Assembly (NCBI RefSeq): GCF_946481155.1
Contig: NZ_CAMLMK010000048.1
Location: 1 to 21,564, forward strand
Reading direction: 5' to 3'
Length of the DNA: 21,564 nucleotides
Source of the DNA: an uncultured Flavobacterium sp.
GTDB taxonomy: Bacteria > Bacteroidota > Bacteroidia > Flavobacteriales > Flavobacteriaceae
Shown here piece by piece: positions 6,427 to 13,704 of this stretch. Position 1 is the first letter of the stretch, and each line of letters opens with the position of its first letter. Below the pieces are notes generated by a model. It was not told the DNA's origin and did no database searches. It was given only the letters and a program-made list of their open reading frames with translations. The translations under genes were made by a program, and so were the position numbers.

Positions 6427-7368
6427 ATGAAAAATTTCCTCATTATTACCTCTTTATGCCTTTTTTCGACTGTTTTTTATGCGCAGAAAGATAAAATAAT
6501 CTACTTGGACTCGCTGAATTTTGAAACCAATTACGGGAACCATACAAGCTATAGAGTTATTCAAGAATATAACAAAAATAAAAGAGCATATAATGTGCTT
6601 GATTACTACAAGTCAGGCAAATTAAAAGCAGAAGGCATTTATGCGGATAATTTGCCGAGAGTACGCCAAGGTATAACCACCGCATACTATGAAAACGGCA
6701 ACAAGAAATCCCGAACAATGTATACGGAAGGCCTGGAATTTGGCGAATACATGTCTTGGCATGAAAACGGAACGAAAGCAATTGAAGGCGAATACATTAT
6801 TAACAATTATGCTAAAACTCCCGAATCAAATTTGAAGATTAATAATTACTGGGATGAAAACGGAAATCAAACTGTGATTAATGGAAATGGGACATACCAC
6901 GAAATTACTGAAACTGAATCTGCGACCGGATCAATATTAGACGGATGTAAAACAGGGCTATGGGAAGGCAAAAACAGTAAAGCCAAAATTACATTTAAGG
7001 AAACATACAAAAACGGAAAACTGATTGACGGTATAGCCTCAGACGAAAATAAGAGTTACAGCTACACCAAAATCGAAATACAAGCCAACCCTAAAAAAGG
7101 ATTGCCTGCTTTTTACAAAGAATTCGCAACCAGCGTACATATACCTGAAGTTAAGGAAGGTACTACTTCAATTAAATTATTGTTCCGATTCGTAATTGAC
7201 AAAGCAGGAAATATTACCGATATCAAAATAGTAAGAGGGTTTAACAACGCAGTAGACTCCGCTTTTATGGCAACAATGAAACGCATGCCATCCTGGAATC
7301 CCGCATACCTTAGAGGGAAAGTGGTGGAATCCCGATTTACCCTACCAATAACAATACAAACAAATTAA
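6427..7368 (+). CDS. Secreted MORN-like-repeat protein with TonB C-terminal domain
   Basis: A 313-residue protein with a signal peptide (MKNFLIITSLCLF...VFYAQ, cleavage near residue 20). Residues about 57-125 contain repeats of the toxin-antitoxin YwqK/MORN type: DYYKSGKLKAEGIY, AYYENGNKKSRTMY and SWHENGTKAIEGEY. Residues about 225-313 resemble the TonB C-terminal domain (LLFRFVIDKAGNITDIKIVRG, ending in a VESRFTLPITI strand). It lacks the N-terminal membrane anchor and proline-rich linker of true TonB, so it is more likely a periplasmic or outer-membrane-associated protein than an energy transducer. It starts 25 bases after thyA and is probably cotranscribed. The ATG at 6427 gives the signal peptide; an in-frame upstream start at 6340 would lie within thyA. 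Its specific role is unknown. Confidence 0.8.
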   Translation: MKNFLIITSLCLFSTVFYAQKDKIIYLDSLNFETNYGNHTSYRVIQEYNKNKRAYNVLDYYKSGKLKAEGIYADNLPRVRQGITTAYYENGNKKSRTMYTEGLEFGEYMSWHENGTKAIEGEYIINNYAKTPESNLKINNYWDENGNQTVINGNGTYHEITETESATGSILDGCKTGLWEGKNSKAKITFKETYKNGKLIDGIASDENKSYSYTKIEIQANPKKGLPAFYKEFATSVHIPEVKEGTTSIKLLFRFVIDKAGNITDIKIVRGFNNAVDSAFMATMKRMPSWNPAYLRGKVVESRFTLPITIQTN

Positions 7369-7404
7369 TATTCCCGCCTGTTTTTACAGTAATAAATAAA
7401 TCTC

Positions 7405-7412
7405 TATCTTTA
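7405..7412 (+). promoter_or_regulatory. Weak -7 promoter element before the 2TM gene
   Basis: TATCTTTA differs from TAnnTTTG only in the last base and lies 19 bases before the ATG at 7432. A short TTTACAG/CTGTAAA inverted repeat flanks it. Internal promoter function within the thyA-folA cluster is possible but unproven. Confidence 0.25.
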
Positions 7413-7431
7413 ATTCTGTAAATAAATATTT

Positions 7432-7770
7432 ATGGAAATCAATCAGCATGAATTGTATGAATATGCAAGGCTACGCTTAAAGCAGAAAAAGCGCCTGTAC
7501 TTTCATTTCGTTTTGTTTTTTGTAGGCAGTATTTTCATGATTGCCGCCAATAAATTTCTAAACGTAAAACCGGAGACTGACTGGTATATATGGGGAATCA
7601 GCATTTGGGGATTTATCTTCATATTGCATTTTATCCGGGTTTTTATAACCGATTCCTTCATGAACAAAAAATGGGAACGTGCCCAAATCGATAAGCTCAT
7701 CCTGAAACAGGAACGCAAACTCGAGCAAATAGAAAAAGACTTCCATCAGAAAAACAACAATAGCGCCTAA
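7432..7770 (+). CDS. 2TM domain-containing membrane protein
   Basis: A 112-residue protein matching the small 2TM domain family common in Flavobacteriia. A charged amphipathic N-terminus (YEYARLRLKQKKRLYFHF) leads into transmembrane helix 1 (about 22-42) and helix 2 (about 52-72, WYIWGISIWGFIFILHFIRVF). The C-terminal tail is charged and helical (KWERAQIDKLILKQERKLEQI), possibly a coiled coil. In other flavobacterial proteins this domain sits at the end of LytTR or histidine-kinase regulators or occurs alone; its function is not known. Its stop codon overlaps the folA start by one base (TAATG), which suggests translational coupling. Confidence 0.8.
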   Translation: MEINQHELYEYARLRLKQKKRLYFHFVLFFVGSIFMIAANKFLNVKPETDWYIWGISIWGFIFILHFIRVFITDSFMNKKWERAQIDKLILKQERKLEQIEKDFHQKNNNSA

Positions 7771-8255
7771 TGATTACCTTAATTGCTGCTGCTGCAGAAA
7801 ACAATGCCTTGGGCAAAGACAACCAAATGATTTGGCATTTGCCGGATGACTTCAAACGATTTCGTCAGCTTACTACCGGCCATTATATCATCATGGGAAG
7901 GAAAACATTTGAAAGCTTTCCCAAACCGCTCCCCAACCGAACACATGTTATTATTACCCGGCAAAAGGATTATGCCGTCCCGGAAGGTTGCATCGTAGTG
8001 GATTCTTTAAAAAAAGCTATTGAAGTTTGCCCGAAAAACGAAGCTGTTTTCATTATTGGCGGAGGAGAAATTTACCAGCAATCTATGGCTATAGGCGACA
8101 AGATTGAGCTAACGAAGGTATTTGCTTCACCCGAAGCCGATACTTTTTTTCCTGAAATAAATAATACGGATTGGAAACTGATTTCCGAAGAATTTCATCC
8201 TAAGGACGAAAAGCACGCTTTCGACTTCACCTTCTTAACATACGAAAGGGCATAA
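7770..8255 (+). CDS. folA: Dihydrofolate reductase
   Basis: A 161-residue protein of normal length for NADPH-dependent dihydrofolate reductase, which regenerates tetrahydrofolate after thymidylate synthesis. Visible features are MITLIAAAAENNALGKDN at the N-terminus, MIWHLPDDFKRF with Trp22 and the catalytic acid Asp27, and the NADPH-contacting IIMGRKTFESFPKPLPNR (about 40-57). IIGGGEIYQQS (about 93-103) and a C-terminal DFTFLTYER strand follow. Start and stop overlap the 2TM gene by one base, and with thyA upstream the cluster links dTMP synthesis to folate recycling. A bidirectional terminator follows directly. Confidence 0.96.
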   Translation: MITLIAAAAENNALGKDNQMIWHLPDDFKRFRQLTTGHYIIMGRKTFESFPKPLPNRTHVIITRQKDYAVPEGCIVVDSLKKAIEVCPKNEAVFIIGGGEIYQQSMAIGDKIELTKVFASPEADTFFPEINNTDWKLISEEFHPKDEKHAFDFTFLTYERA

Positions 8256-8260
8256 ACGAA

Positions 8261-8292
8261 AAACATCCCGATAATTAAATATCGGGATGTTT
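8261..8292. terminator. Bidirectional intrinsic terminator between folA and the small membrane protein gene
   Basis: AAACATCCCGATA (8261-8273) and TATCGGGATGTTT (8280-8292) form a 13-bp perfect stem with a 6-base loop. The plus side ends in a short T-run; on the minus strand the stem is followed by TTTTTCG. It serves the convergent genes folA (plus) and the membrane protein ending at 8334 (minus). Confidence 0.88.
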
Positions 8293-8333
8293 CAACTAAC
8301 AAACTAAAAATGTATCAAACTTAACTTAAAGGA

Positions 8334-8651
8334 TTATTCCAGGGAAAGCACCTGAAAACATAATATAAAAATCACCACTGTTAGTAATAAACCTGATATG
8401 AATATAATAACATTGGCAAATTTGTGAGAATACATCTCAAAAAAGCCTTTAATACCAAATACCACAAAAGTACTAAAGACAAAAAAAACTAAAATTTCCA
8501 AAAACAAATTTAACCCAAAGAACGTTTGCGGCACCCCTGTACCAGCAGTACTAAAAAAAGAACTGCTGTTGACACTTTCCACGAGAACTAATGAGATTAC
8601 CAGTGCCAGTAAAACCCATTTCATTTCCGATAACAAAAGTTTAGACAACAT
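8334..8651 (-). CDS. Small hypothetical membrane protein
   Basis: I recognise no family. Starting from the ATG at 8651 the protein has about 105 residues, with hydrophobic stretches at about 10-27 (KWVLLALVISLVLVES), 45-64 (LNLFLEILVFFVFSTFVVFG) and 76-100 (ANVIIFISGLLLTVVIFILCF), so three membrane helices, or a signal anchor plus two. A further in-frame ATG at 8624 (MKWVLLALV...) is also plausible, and a TTG at 8687 would add 12 unremarkable residues. It is transcribed toward folA and ends at the shared terminator, which supports a real transcription unit. No promoter was convincing upstream. Confidence 0.6.
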   Translation of the reverse strand: MLSKLLLSEMKWVLLALVISLVLVESVNSSSFFSTAGTGVPQTFFGLNLFLEILVFFVFSTFVVFGIKGFFEMYSHKFANVIIFISGLLLTVVIFILCFQVLSLE

Positions 8652-8856
8652 AATTAGACTGTTTGTAACTAGACTGTAAAATTGCAACGAATTACAACGT
8701 CAAACAATCGCTAAAATCTTGTATTTTAATGCTCACTAAATTTAGTGATAATCCTAGTTTGTTTCTTTCATAATGTATAAGAACCGATATACTTACTTGT
8801 GCTTAGAGAAATAAATTTACAACTATTTCGGAAGATGAATATGAATAAGAATATAT

Positions 8857-8864
8857 TATCTTTG
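8857..8864 (+). promoter_or_regulatory. Candidate -7 promoter element for menG-porT
   Basis: TATCTTTG is an exact TAnnTTTG match 18 bases before the menG ATG. No TTG is present at the normal -33 spacing. The rest of the 8652-8882 spacer is AT-rich and shows no other feature I can support. Confidence 0.5.
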
Positions 8865-8882
8865 TATAAATAAAATTAATCG

Positions 8883-9611
8883 ATGAACGACAACATTACG
8901 CCCTACAAGACCTCCAATCTGGGTAAAAAAGAACAAGTTACAAAGATGTTTGATACCATTTCAGGCAACTATGACAACCTTAACAGGGTAATTTCTTTTG
9001 GGATTGACGTTAAATGGAGAAAAAATGTTTTAAGGCTCATCGCAGAAAAAAATCCGAAAAACATTCTTGATATCGCAACCGGCACCGGCGACCTGGCCAT
9101 CCTTCTGGCTAATACCAATGCTGAAAAAATCATCGGACTGGACATTTCTGCAGGAATGCTGGAAATCGGAAAGCAAAAAGTCGCACAAAAGCACCTGGAA
9201 AACAAAATCGACATGGTTTTGGGAGATTCCGAGAAAATACCTTTTAACGACAATCATTTTGACGCCATCACCGTGGCCTTCGGTGTTCGTAATTTTGAGG
9301 ACCTGGAACTGGGTCTATCTGAAATCTATCGCGTCTTAAAACCAGGGGGGCGTTTTGTAATTCTTGAAACTTCGGTGCCTACTAAATTCCCTTTTAAACA
9401 AGGTTATAATCTATACACCAAAAATATTCTTCCGCTGATTGGCAGGCTGTTCTCAAAAGACAAGGTAGCCTATTCGTATCTTTCAGAATCTGCAACTCAT
9501 TTCCCATATGGAGAAGCCCTGAACAATATTTTGCGAAAAATTGGGTTTATAGATGTAAAAGACATGCCACAAACCTTTGGAGTAGCAACTATTTATTCGG
9601 CTTCAAAATAA
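8883..9611 (+). CDS. menG: Demethylmenaquinone methyltransferase (UbiE/MenG family)
   Basis: A 242-residue SAM-dependent methyltransferase that carries out the last step of menaquinone synthesis; flavobacteria use menaquinone and lack ubiquinone, so the menaquinone role is preferred. Family signatures are MFDTISGNYDNLNRVISFG (22-40), the SAM-binding motif ILDIATGTGDLAI (61-73), and GLDISAGMLEIGKQK (85-99). ITVAFGVRNFEDLELGLSEI (129-148) and VLKPGGRFVILE (151-162) follow. The C-terminal FPYGEALNNILRKIGFIDV is also typical. porT starts 4 bases downstream, so the two are almost certainly cotranscribed, as I recall for related flavobacteria. Confidence 0.95.
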   Translation: MNDNITPYKTSNLGKKEQVTKMFDTISGNYDNLNRVISFGIDVKWRKNVLRLIAEKNPKNILDIATGTGDLAILLANTNAEKIIGLDISAGMLEIGKQKVAQKHLENKIDMVLGDSEKIPFNDNHFDAITVAFGVRNFEDLELGLSEIYRVLKPGGRFVILETSVPTKFPFKQGYNLYTKNILPLIGRLFSKDKVAYSYLSESATHFPYGEALNNILRKIGFIDVKDMPQTFGVATIYSASK

Positions 9612-9615
9612 TACT

Positions 9616-10320
9616 ATGAAGAAAGCACTTGTTTTACTGGTAATTATCATCTCGCTCCAAACCTACGGACAAAAAGGTTTGGGAATGTTCGGCAAAAAAC
9701 CGATTATCAATCTGGAGAATTTCGACAAGCAACGTGTACACTGGGGCTATTTCCTCGGATTCAATACCTATGACTTCAAATTTGATTATGAAGAAGTTGA
9801 CAAGGACATTGAAGTACAGTCCACCACAGGCTTTAATGTGGGACTGATCGGAAACCTGCGACTGATGGAATATCTTGATTTGCGATTCGAACCCGGCTTG
9901 TATTATGCCCAGCGAAATTTAATCTACCCGAATATTGAAGATTCCTTCGACAGACTAAGAGAAGTAAAATCCACATACATTCATTTCCCGCTATTGCTGA
10001 AATTTTCATCGAAACGTGTTGGAAATGTCCGCCCTTATCTGGTTGGCGGTTATTCGCAATCCATGAATTTAGGAAGTAATTCCAAAGCCAAGGACGACAA
10101 TTATAATGAACGTTTCAGAATGAAGAAAATGACTGCCAACTACGAAGTAGGTTTCGGAATCGATCTTTATTTCGAATACTTTAAGTTTTCCCCTTCGATT
10201 CGAGGCGTTTTTGGTTTGAATGACGAATTAATTCGCGACAATACTCCGGACAGTCCGTGGACCGGAAACGTATCCTCCATGAAAACAAGAGGTGTTTTTA
10301 TCAATTTTGCTTTCCATTAA
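9616..10320 (+). CDS. porT: PorT/SprT family type IX secretion and gliding-motility protein
   Basis: A 234-residue protein with a signal peptide (MKKALVLLVIIISLQTYG, cleavage near residue 19). The rest reads as an eight-strand-type outer-membrane barrel (PF13568-like): HWGYFLGFNTYDFKF, GFNVGLIGNLRLMEYLDLRFEPGLYY, YIHFPLLLKFSSKR, RPYLVGGYSQS and a final GVFINFAFH strand with a terminal aromatic pattern. This matches PorT (Porphyromonas) / SprT (Flavobacterium), needed for type IX secretion of surface proteins and gliding. The sequence and its position directly after menG support the assignment over a generic porin-family barrel. It converges on the RNA methyltransferase gene with only 8 bases between stop codons and no terminator visible. 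Confidence 0.85.
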   Translation: MKKALVLLVIIISLQTYGQKGLGMFGKKPIINLENFDKQRVHWGYFLGFNTYDFKFDYEEVDKDIEVQSTTGFNVGLIGNLRLMEYLDLRFEPGLYYAQRNLIYPNIEDSFDRLREVKSTYIHFPLLLKFSSKRVGNVRPYLVGGYSQSMNLGSNSKAKDDNYNERFRMKKMTANYEVGFGIDLYFEYFKFSPSIRGVFGLNDELIRDNTPDSPWTGNVSSMKTRGVFINFAFH

Positions 10321-10328
10321 GCATTCGT

Positions 10329-11060
10329 CTAGGATTGTGATCGCTTAAATTCACTTAAGATAATTGCGGTTGCGGTTGCTACATTTAAACTTTCTGTCTG
10401 CTGTAAATCACCAAAACGCGGAATGGAAATGCGTTGTGTCGTTAATTTTTCTATTTCGGCTGAAATTCCGTTGGCTTCATTTCCCATCACGATAATTCCT
10501 TCTGCGGGAAGATCGCTTTTATAAATGTTTTTCCCATCCATAAACGTTCCGAATACCGGCAATTTTGTTTGCTGCAGAAATTCGGCCAAATCGGTATAAA
10601 TCATATTTACTCGTGTGATGGAACCCATAGTCGCCTGAACCACTTTCGGATTAAAAACATCCACAGTCTCTGCCGAACAAACAATCTGCTTTATTCCGAA
10701 CCAATCGGCCAAGCGCACAATAGTCCCTAAATTTCCCGGATCCCGAATATCATCCAAGGCAAGCACTAGCCCATTTTCACTTACGGGTTGCTCGGCGGGA
10801 ATTTTAAAAAGTGCCAGGCAATTGTTAGGTGTTGCCAACGCCGATATTTTTTTAAGTTCCGCTTCCGTAATGACGGTAATCTTGTCTTTTGGGATTTTAG
10901 GAAAAATCGCATCGGTTACAAAAATATGTTCGAGCACAAAATTGGAATTGAGCAATTCCTGTATTACCTTTATGCCTTCGGCAAAAAAAAGCTGCTGCTG
11001 TTTGCGGTACTTTTTTTGCTGTAAACTGGTTATTAGCTTTATTTGGTTTTTACTAAGCAT
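10329..11060 (-). CDS. SpoU/TrmH family RNA 2'-O-methyltransferase
   Basis: A 243-residue SPOUT-class methyltransferase. The N-terminal substrate-binding segment (about 10-85) includes LQQKKYRKQQQLFFAEGIKV, the typical start of rRNA-type TrmH relatives. The knotted catalytic domain shows motif 1 in DDIRDPGNLGTIVRLADWFG (103-122), motif 2 in IIVMGNEANGIS (189-200), and motif 3 in ISIPRFGDLQQTESLNVATA (211-230). It transfers methyl from SAM to a ribose 2'-OH of rRNA or tRNA; the exact target cannot be read from sequence. Its start faces away from the TamL-like gene with 37 bases between start codons, so its promoter must lie within the first codons of that gene. Confidence 0.92.
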   Translation of the reverse strand: MLSKNQIKLITSLQQKKYRKQQQLFFAEGIKVIQELLNSNFVLEHIFVTDAIFPKIPKDKITVITEAELKKISALATPNNCLALFKIPAEQPVSENGLVLALDDIRDPGNLGTIVRLADWFGIKQIVCSAETVDVFNPKVVQATMGSITRVNMIYTDLAEFLQQTKLPVFGTFMDGKNIYKSDLPAEGIIVMGNEANGISAEIEKLTTQRISIPRFGDLQQTESLNVATATAIILSEFKRSQS

Positions 11061-11069
11061 AAAAAAACG

Positions 11070-11077
11070 TATTTTTG
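11070..11077 (+). promoter_or_regulatory. Candidate -7 promoter element for the TamL-like gene
   Basis: TATTTTTG is an exact TAnnTTTG match 20 bases before the proposed TTG start. A TTTG upstream (11042-11045) is spaced about 24 bases away, slightly too far for the usual -33. The position fits a start codon at 11098 and not one further upstream inside the antisense methyltransferase gene. Confidence 0.5.
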
Positions 11078-11097
11078 ACCTACTTTTTGTAATCGAT

Positions 11098-13659
11098 TTG
11101 AAAAAGAATTTACCAAAAATAGCACTATTATTTGTATTGGGTGCAATTATCTACTCCTGTTCCCTTGTAAAAAGAGTACCGGAAGGAAAGCACCTTTTAA
11201 CGAAAAGCGAAATCGTTGTTAACGACAAGAAAACAAAAGAAGAAATTGTAGTTAACCAACAATATCAAAAACCCAACAGTAATTTACTTCTTGGTTACCC
11301 TTTGCGTCTGCACATGTACAACCTGGCTAAACCGAACGCCGATTCGTCTTACCGTGCCTGGCTGGAACGCAAACCGAACCGTCACAGGAACTTAGCAGCG
11401 ATCCTTTCCGAAAAGCAGGTGCAGCGTCTGGGGCAATCGTTTCTGGTTTCGGGTTTGAGCAATTTTCTAAAAAAGAATGGCGAGCCTCCGGTAATCATCG
11501 ACGAGTCTAAAACCAAAAAAACACAAAACCGTTTTCTGAACTATTATTTCAATAAAGGCTTCTTCAAAACGAAAGTCTCTTATAAAATCGATACGCTGAA
11601 AAACAAACGCGGGGAAATAAAATACACCATTGTTACAGGAAAGCCTTATAAGATCGACAGTATTTCATCGGTAATAGAAACTCCCGCATTAGATTCCCTT
11701 TATCAGAATATAAAAAGCGAATCCTTAATCAAAACAGGAAAGCAATATGATACTAAAGATTTGGCCGATGAGCGAAAACGAATTTCAACTCATTTTAGAA
11801 ATAACGGCGCGTTTCGTTTTCAGGAAACCAATATCTCTTATACCGTTGACACCGTAAAAACCGATTATAAAGCCAACGTAGAACTGCTAATCGAAGATCA
11901 AACTCTTAGGGAAGGCGACTCTGTAACCAAAGTCCCTTTCAAATTATACACGATAAGTGAAGTAAATATTTTTACGAACAGTAGTTCCAGCAAGAATAGA
12001 ATAAAAGTTGCCGATAGCGTTACCTACAAAAATTTCAACCTTTTCAGTTCGGATAAATTGGCTTACCGACCGAAAGCGATTACCGATGCCATTTTCATCA
12101 CCAAAGGAAGCAAATTTAGCGACACACGACGTTTACTAACTTCCCGTGCCTTAACCAATTTGAGGGTGTTCACTTATCCGTCCATTGAATATGTTGAAGA
12201 CCAGCGGGATTCGACAGGCACTTCCTTGATTACCAATATTTATCTGAGCCCGAGAAAAAAATACAGCTGGATTCCTTCCGTAGATTTCATGCATTCCAAT
12301 ATTCAGGATTTCGGAATTAGTGCCAACATGACCTTCACCTGGAGAAACATCTTCAGAGGAGCGGAGATTTTAGACATCTCTACGCGTGGAAATATTGGAT
12401 CCTCCAAAGACATGGCCAATCCTAATGATGTTTTCTTCAACATTTCCGAATATGGTGCCGATGTAAAGTTAACAATCCCGAGGATCGCTTTCCCACTAAA
12501 TACCGACCGTATCATTCCTAAAATCATGTTTCCGAATACCATAACCAGTGTCGGCTTTACACGACAAAGGAATATCGGACTTGACAAAGAAAATTTTACA
12601 GGCATTATCAATTACAACTGGCAACCCAAAAGAACCAATACCGCCCGACTCGATTTAGTGAATATTCAATATGTCCGAAATATCAATCCGGGCAATTACT
12701 TTAATGTCTATAAATCGTCTTATAATACGCTGAATGAATTCGCGCAAATCTACAATGTCAATCCGGCCTATGAAGATCCGAACGGTGATCTGACCATAAT
12801 GGAAGGCGGCGCCGACGGATTTATCAACGACGTTTTAAGCGGCAATACGGCCTTGACAGAAAACGATCAGGCATTCAAAAACATCCGAAGCATACAGGAA
12901 CGAAAAAATCGTCTGACGGAGAACAACCTTATTTTCGCTTCCAACTTCACCTTTACAAAATCTACCAAAACCGATCTTTTAGACAATACCTTCAGCATTT
13001 TCAAAACGAAAATCGAATCGGCCGGTAATTTCCTAAGTTTGTTGTACAATATAAATAAGGAGCCACTGAATGAAAACGGCAAAAAAACGTTTTTGGATGT
13101 TGAATATTCACAATATGTAAAAACGGAATTCGATTTCATCAAACATTGGGATCTGGGCAGGAAAAAAGTAATTGCGGCCCGAGGTTTCTTCGGAATCGCT
13201 GTGCCTTACGGAAATTCTGAAAGCATTCCGTTTTCCCGAAGTTATTTTGGCGGAGGCTCCAATGACAATCGTGCGTGGCAATCCTACGGATTAGGTCCCG
13301 GACGAAGCGGCGGTATCAATGATTTCAATGAAGCAAATATGAAAATTGCCATGAGCGCCGAATACCGTTTCAACCTTTTCGGAAAATGGAACGGAGCGCT
13401 TTTTGCAGACGCAGGCAATATCTGGAATATCTGGGATAATGTGGAAGATGAAGACTACACTTTCAACGGCATAAAATCACTGAAGGATTTGGCATTGGGA
13501 ACCGGAATGGGGATTCGCTATGATTTCAATTTCTTCATTGCCCGACTCGATTTCGGATTTAAAACCTACAATCCTGCCAAGGAAGAAAACCGAAGATGGT
13601 TCAAAGACATGCGCTTTGACAAATCGGTTATAAATGTTGGTATTAATTATCCGTTCTAA
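11098..13659 (+). CDS. tamL: BamA/TamA-family outer-membrane barrel lipoprotein (TamL-like)
   Basis: From a TTG start at 11098 the protein has 853 residues. KKNLPKIALLFVLGAIIYSC is a lipoprotein signal peptide with the lipobox cysteine near residue 21, as in the Bacteroidota lipidated TamA homologue TamL. Residues about 60-330 should hold POTRA-like domains (FNKGFFKTKVSYKID, YTIVTGKPYKIDSI, HFRNNGAFRF). The C-terminal half is an Omp85 barrel (bacterial surface antigen family) with SYFGGGSNDNRAWQSYGLGPG (near 710-735) as its characteristic RGx-type loop, ending ...VGINYPF. It probably aids outer-membrane or surface protein assembly, but tamB is not adjacent here. The open frame extends upstream to 10822 but that part is antisense to the methyltransferase and unlike the family; no ATG gives the signal peptide, so I prefer TTG. 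Assignment to TamL rather than another BamA paralogue is inference. Confidence 0.82.
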   Translation: MKKNLPKIALLFVLGAIIYSCSLVKRVPEGKHLLTKSEIVVNDKKTKEEIVVNQQYQKPNSNLLLGYPLRLHMYNLAKPNADSSYRAWLERKPNRHRNLAAILSEKQVQRLGQSFLVSGLSNFLKKNGEPPVIIDESKTKKTQNRFLNYYFNKGFFKTKVSYKIDTLKNKRGEIKYTIVTGKPYKIDSISSVIETPALDSLYQNIKSESLIKTGKQYDTKDLADERKRISTHFRNNGAFRFQETNISYTVDTVKTDYKANVELLIEDQTLREGDSVTKVPFKLYTISEVNIFTNSSSSKNRIKVADSVTYKNFNLFSSDKLAYRPKAITDAIFITKGSKFSDTRRLLTSRALTNLRVFTYPSIEYVEDQRDSTGTSLITNIYLSPRKKYSWIPSVDFMHSNIQDFGISANMTFTWRNIFRGAEILDISTRGNIGSSKDMANPNDVFFNISEYGADVKLTIPRIAFPLNTDRIIPKIMFPNTITSVGFTRQRNIGLDKENFTGIINYNWQPKRTNTARLDLVNIQYVRNINPGNYFNVYKSSYNTLNEFAQIYNVNPAYEDPNGDLTIMEGGADGFINDVLSGNTALTENDQAFKNIRSIQERKNRLTENNLIFASNFTFTKSTKTDLLDNTFSIFKTKIESAGNFLSLLYNINKEPLNENGKKTFLDVEYSQYVKTEFDFIKHWDLGRKKVIAARGFFGIAVPYGNSESIPFSRSYFGGGSNDNRAWQSYGLGPGRSGGINDFNEANMKIAMSAEYRFNLFGKWNGALFADAGNIWNIWDNVEDEDYTFNGIKSLKDLALGTGMGIRYDFNFFIARLDFGFKTYNPAKEENRRWFKDMRFDKSVINVGINYPF
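11114..11121 (-). promoter_or_regulatory. Candidate -7 promoter element for the SpoU methyltransferase gene
   Basis: The minus strand reads TATTTTTG, an exact TAnnTTTG match lying inside the first codons of the TamL-like gene, with a TTG about 22 bases further upstream (minus strand of 11144-11146). It would give a leader of about 45 bases for the methyltransferase and make the two divergent transcripts overlap at their 5' ends. Confidence 0.45.
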
Positions 13660-13671
13660 ACATAGATTTAT

Positions 13672-13679
13672 TATTTTTG
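13672..13679 (+). promoter_or_regulatory. Candidate -7 promoter element for fbaA
   Basis: TATTTTTG is an exact TAnnTTTG match 25 bases before the fbaA ATG and 12 bases after the tamL-like stop codon. No matching -33 TTG was seen. No terminator separates tamL from fbaA, so readthrough may add to expression. Confidence 0.5.
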
Positions 13680-13704
13680 TCACCTATAATAAAATTACAA
13701 CACA

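Noticed and set aside
8652..8687. Longer start for the small membrane protein at a TTG codon
   Set aside because: The added 12 residues are not informative and an ATG is available at 8651; no promoter supports the TTG.
10822..11097. Upstream extension of the TamL-like frame by 92 codons
   Set aside because: It overlaps the well-supported methyltransferase gene in antisense, shows no family similarity, and would bury the lipoprotein signal peptide.
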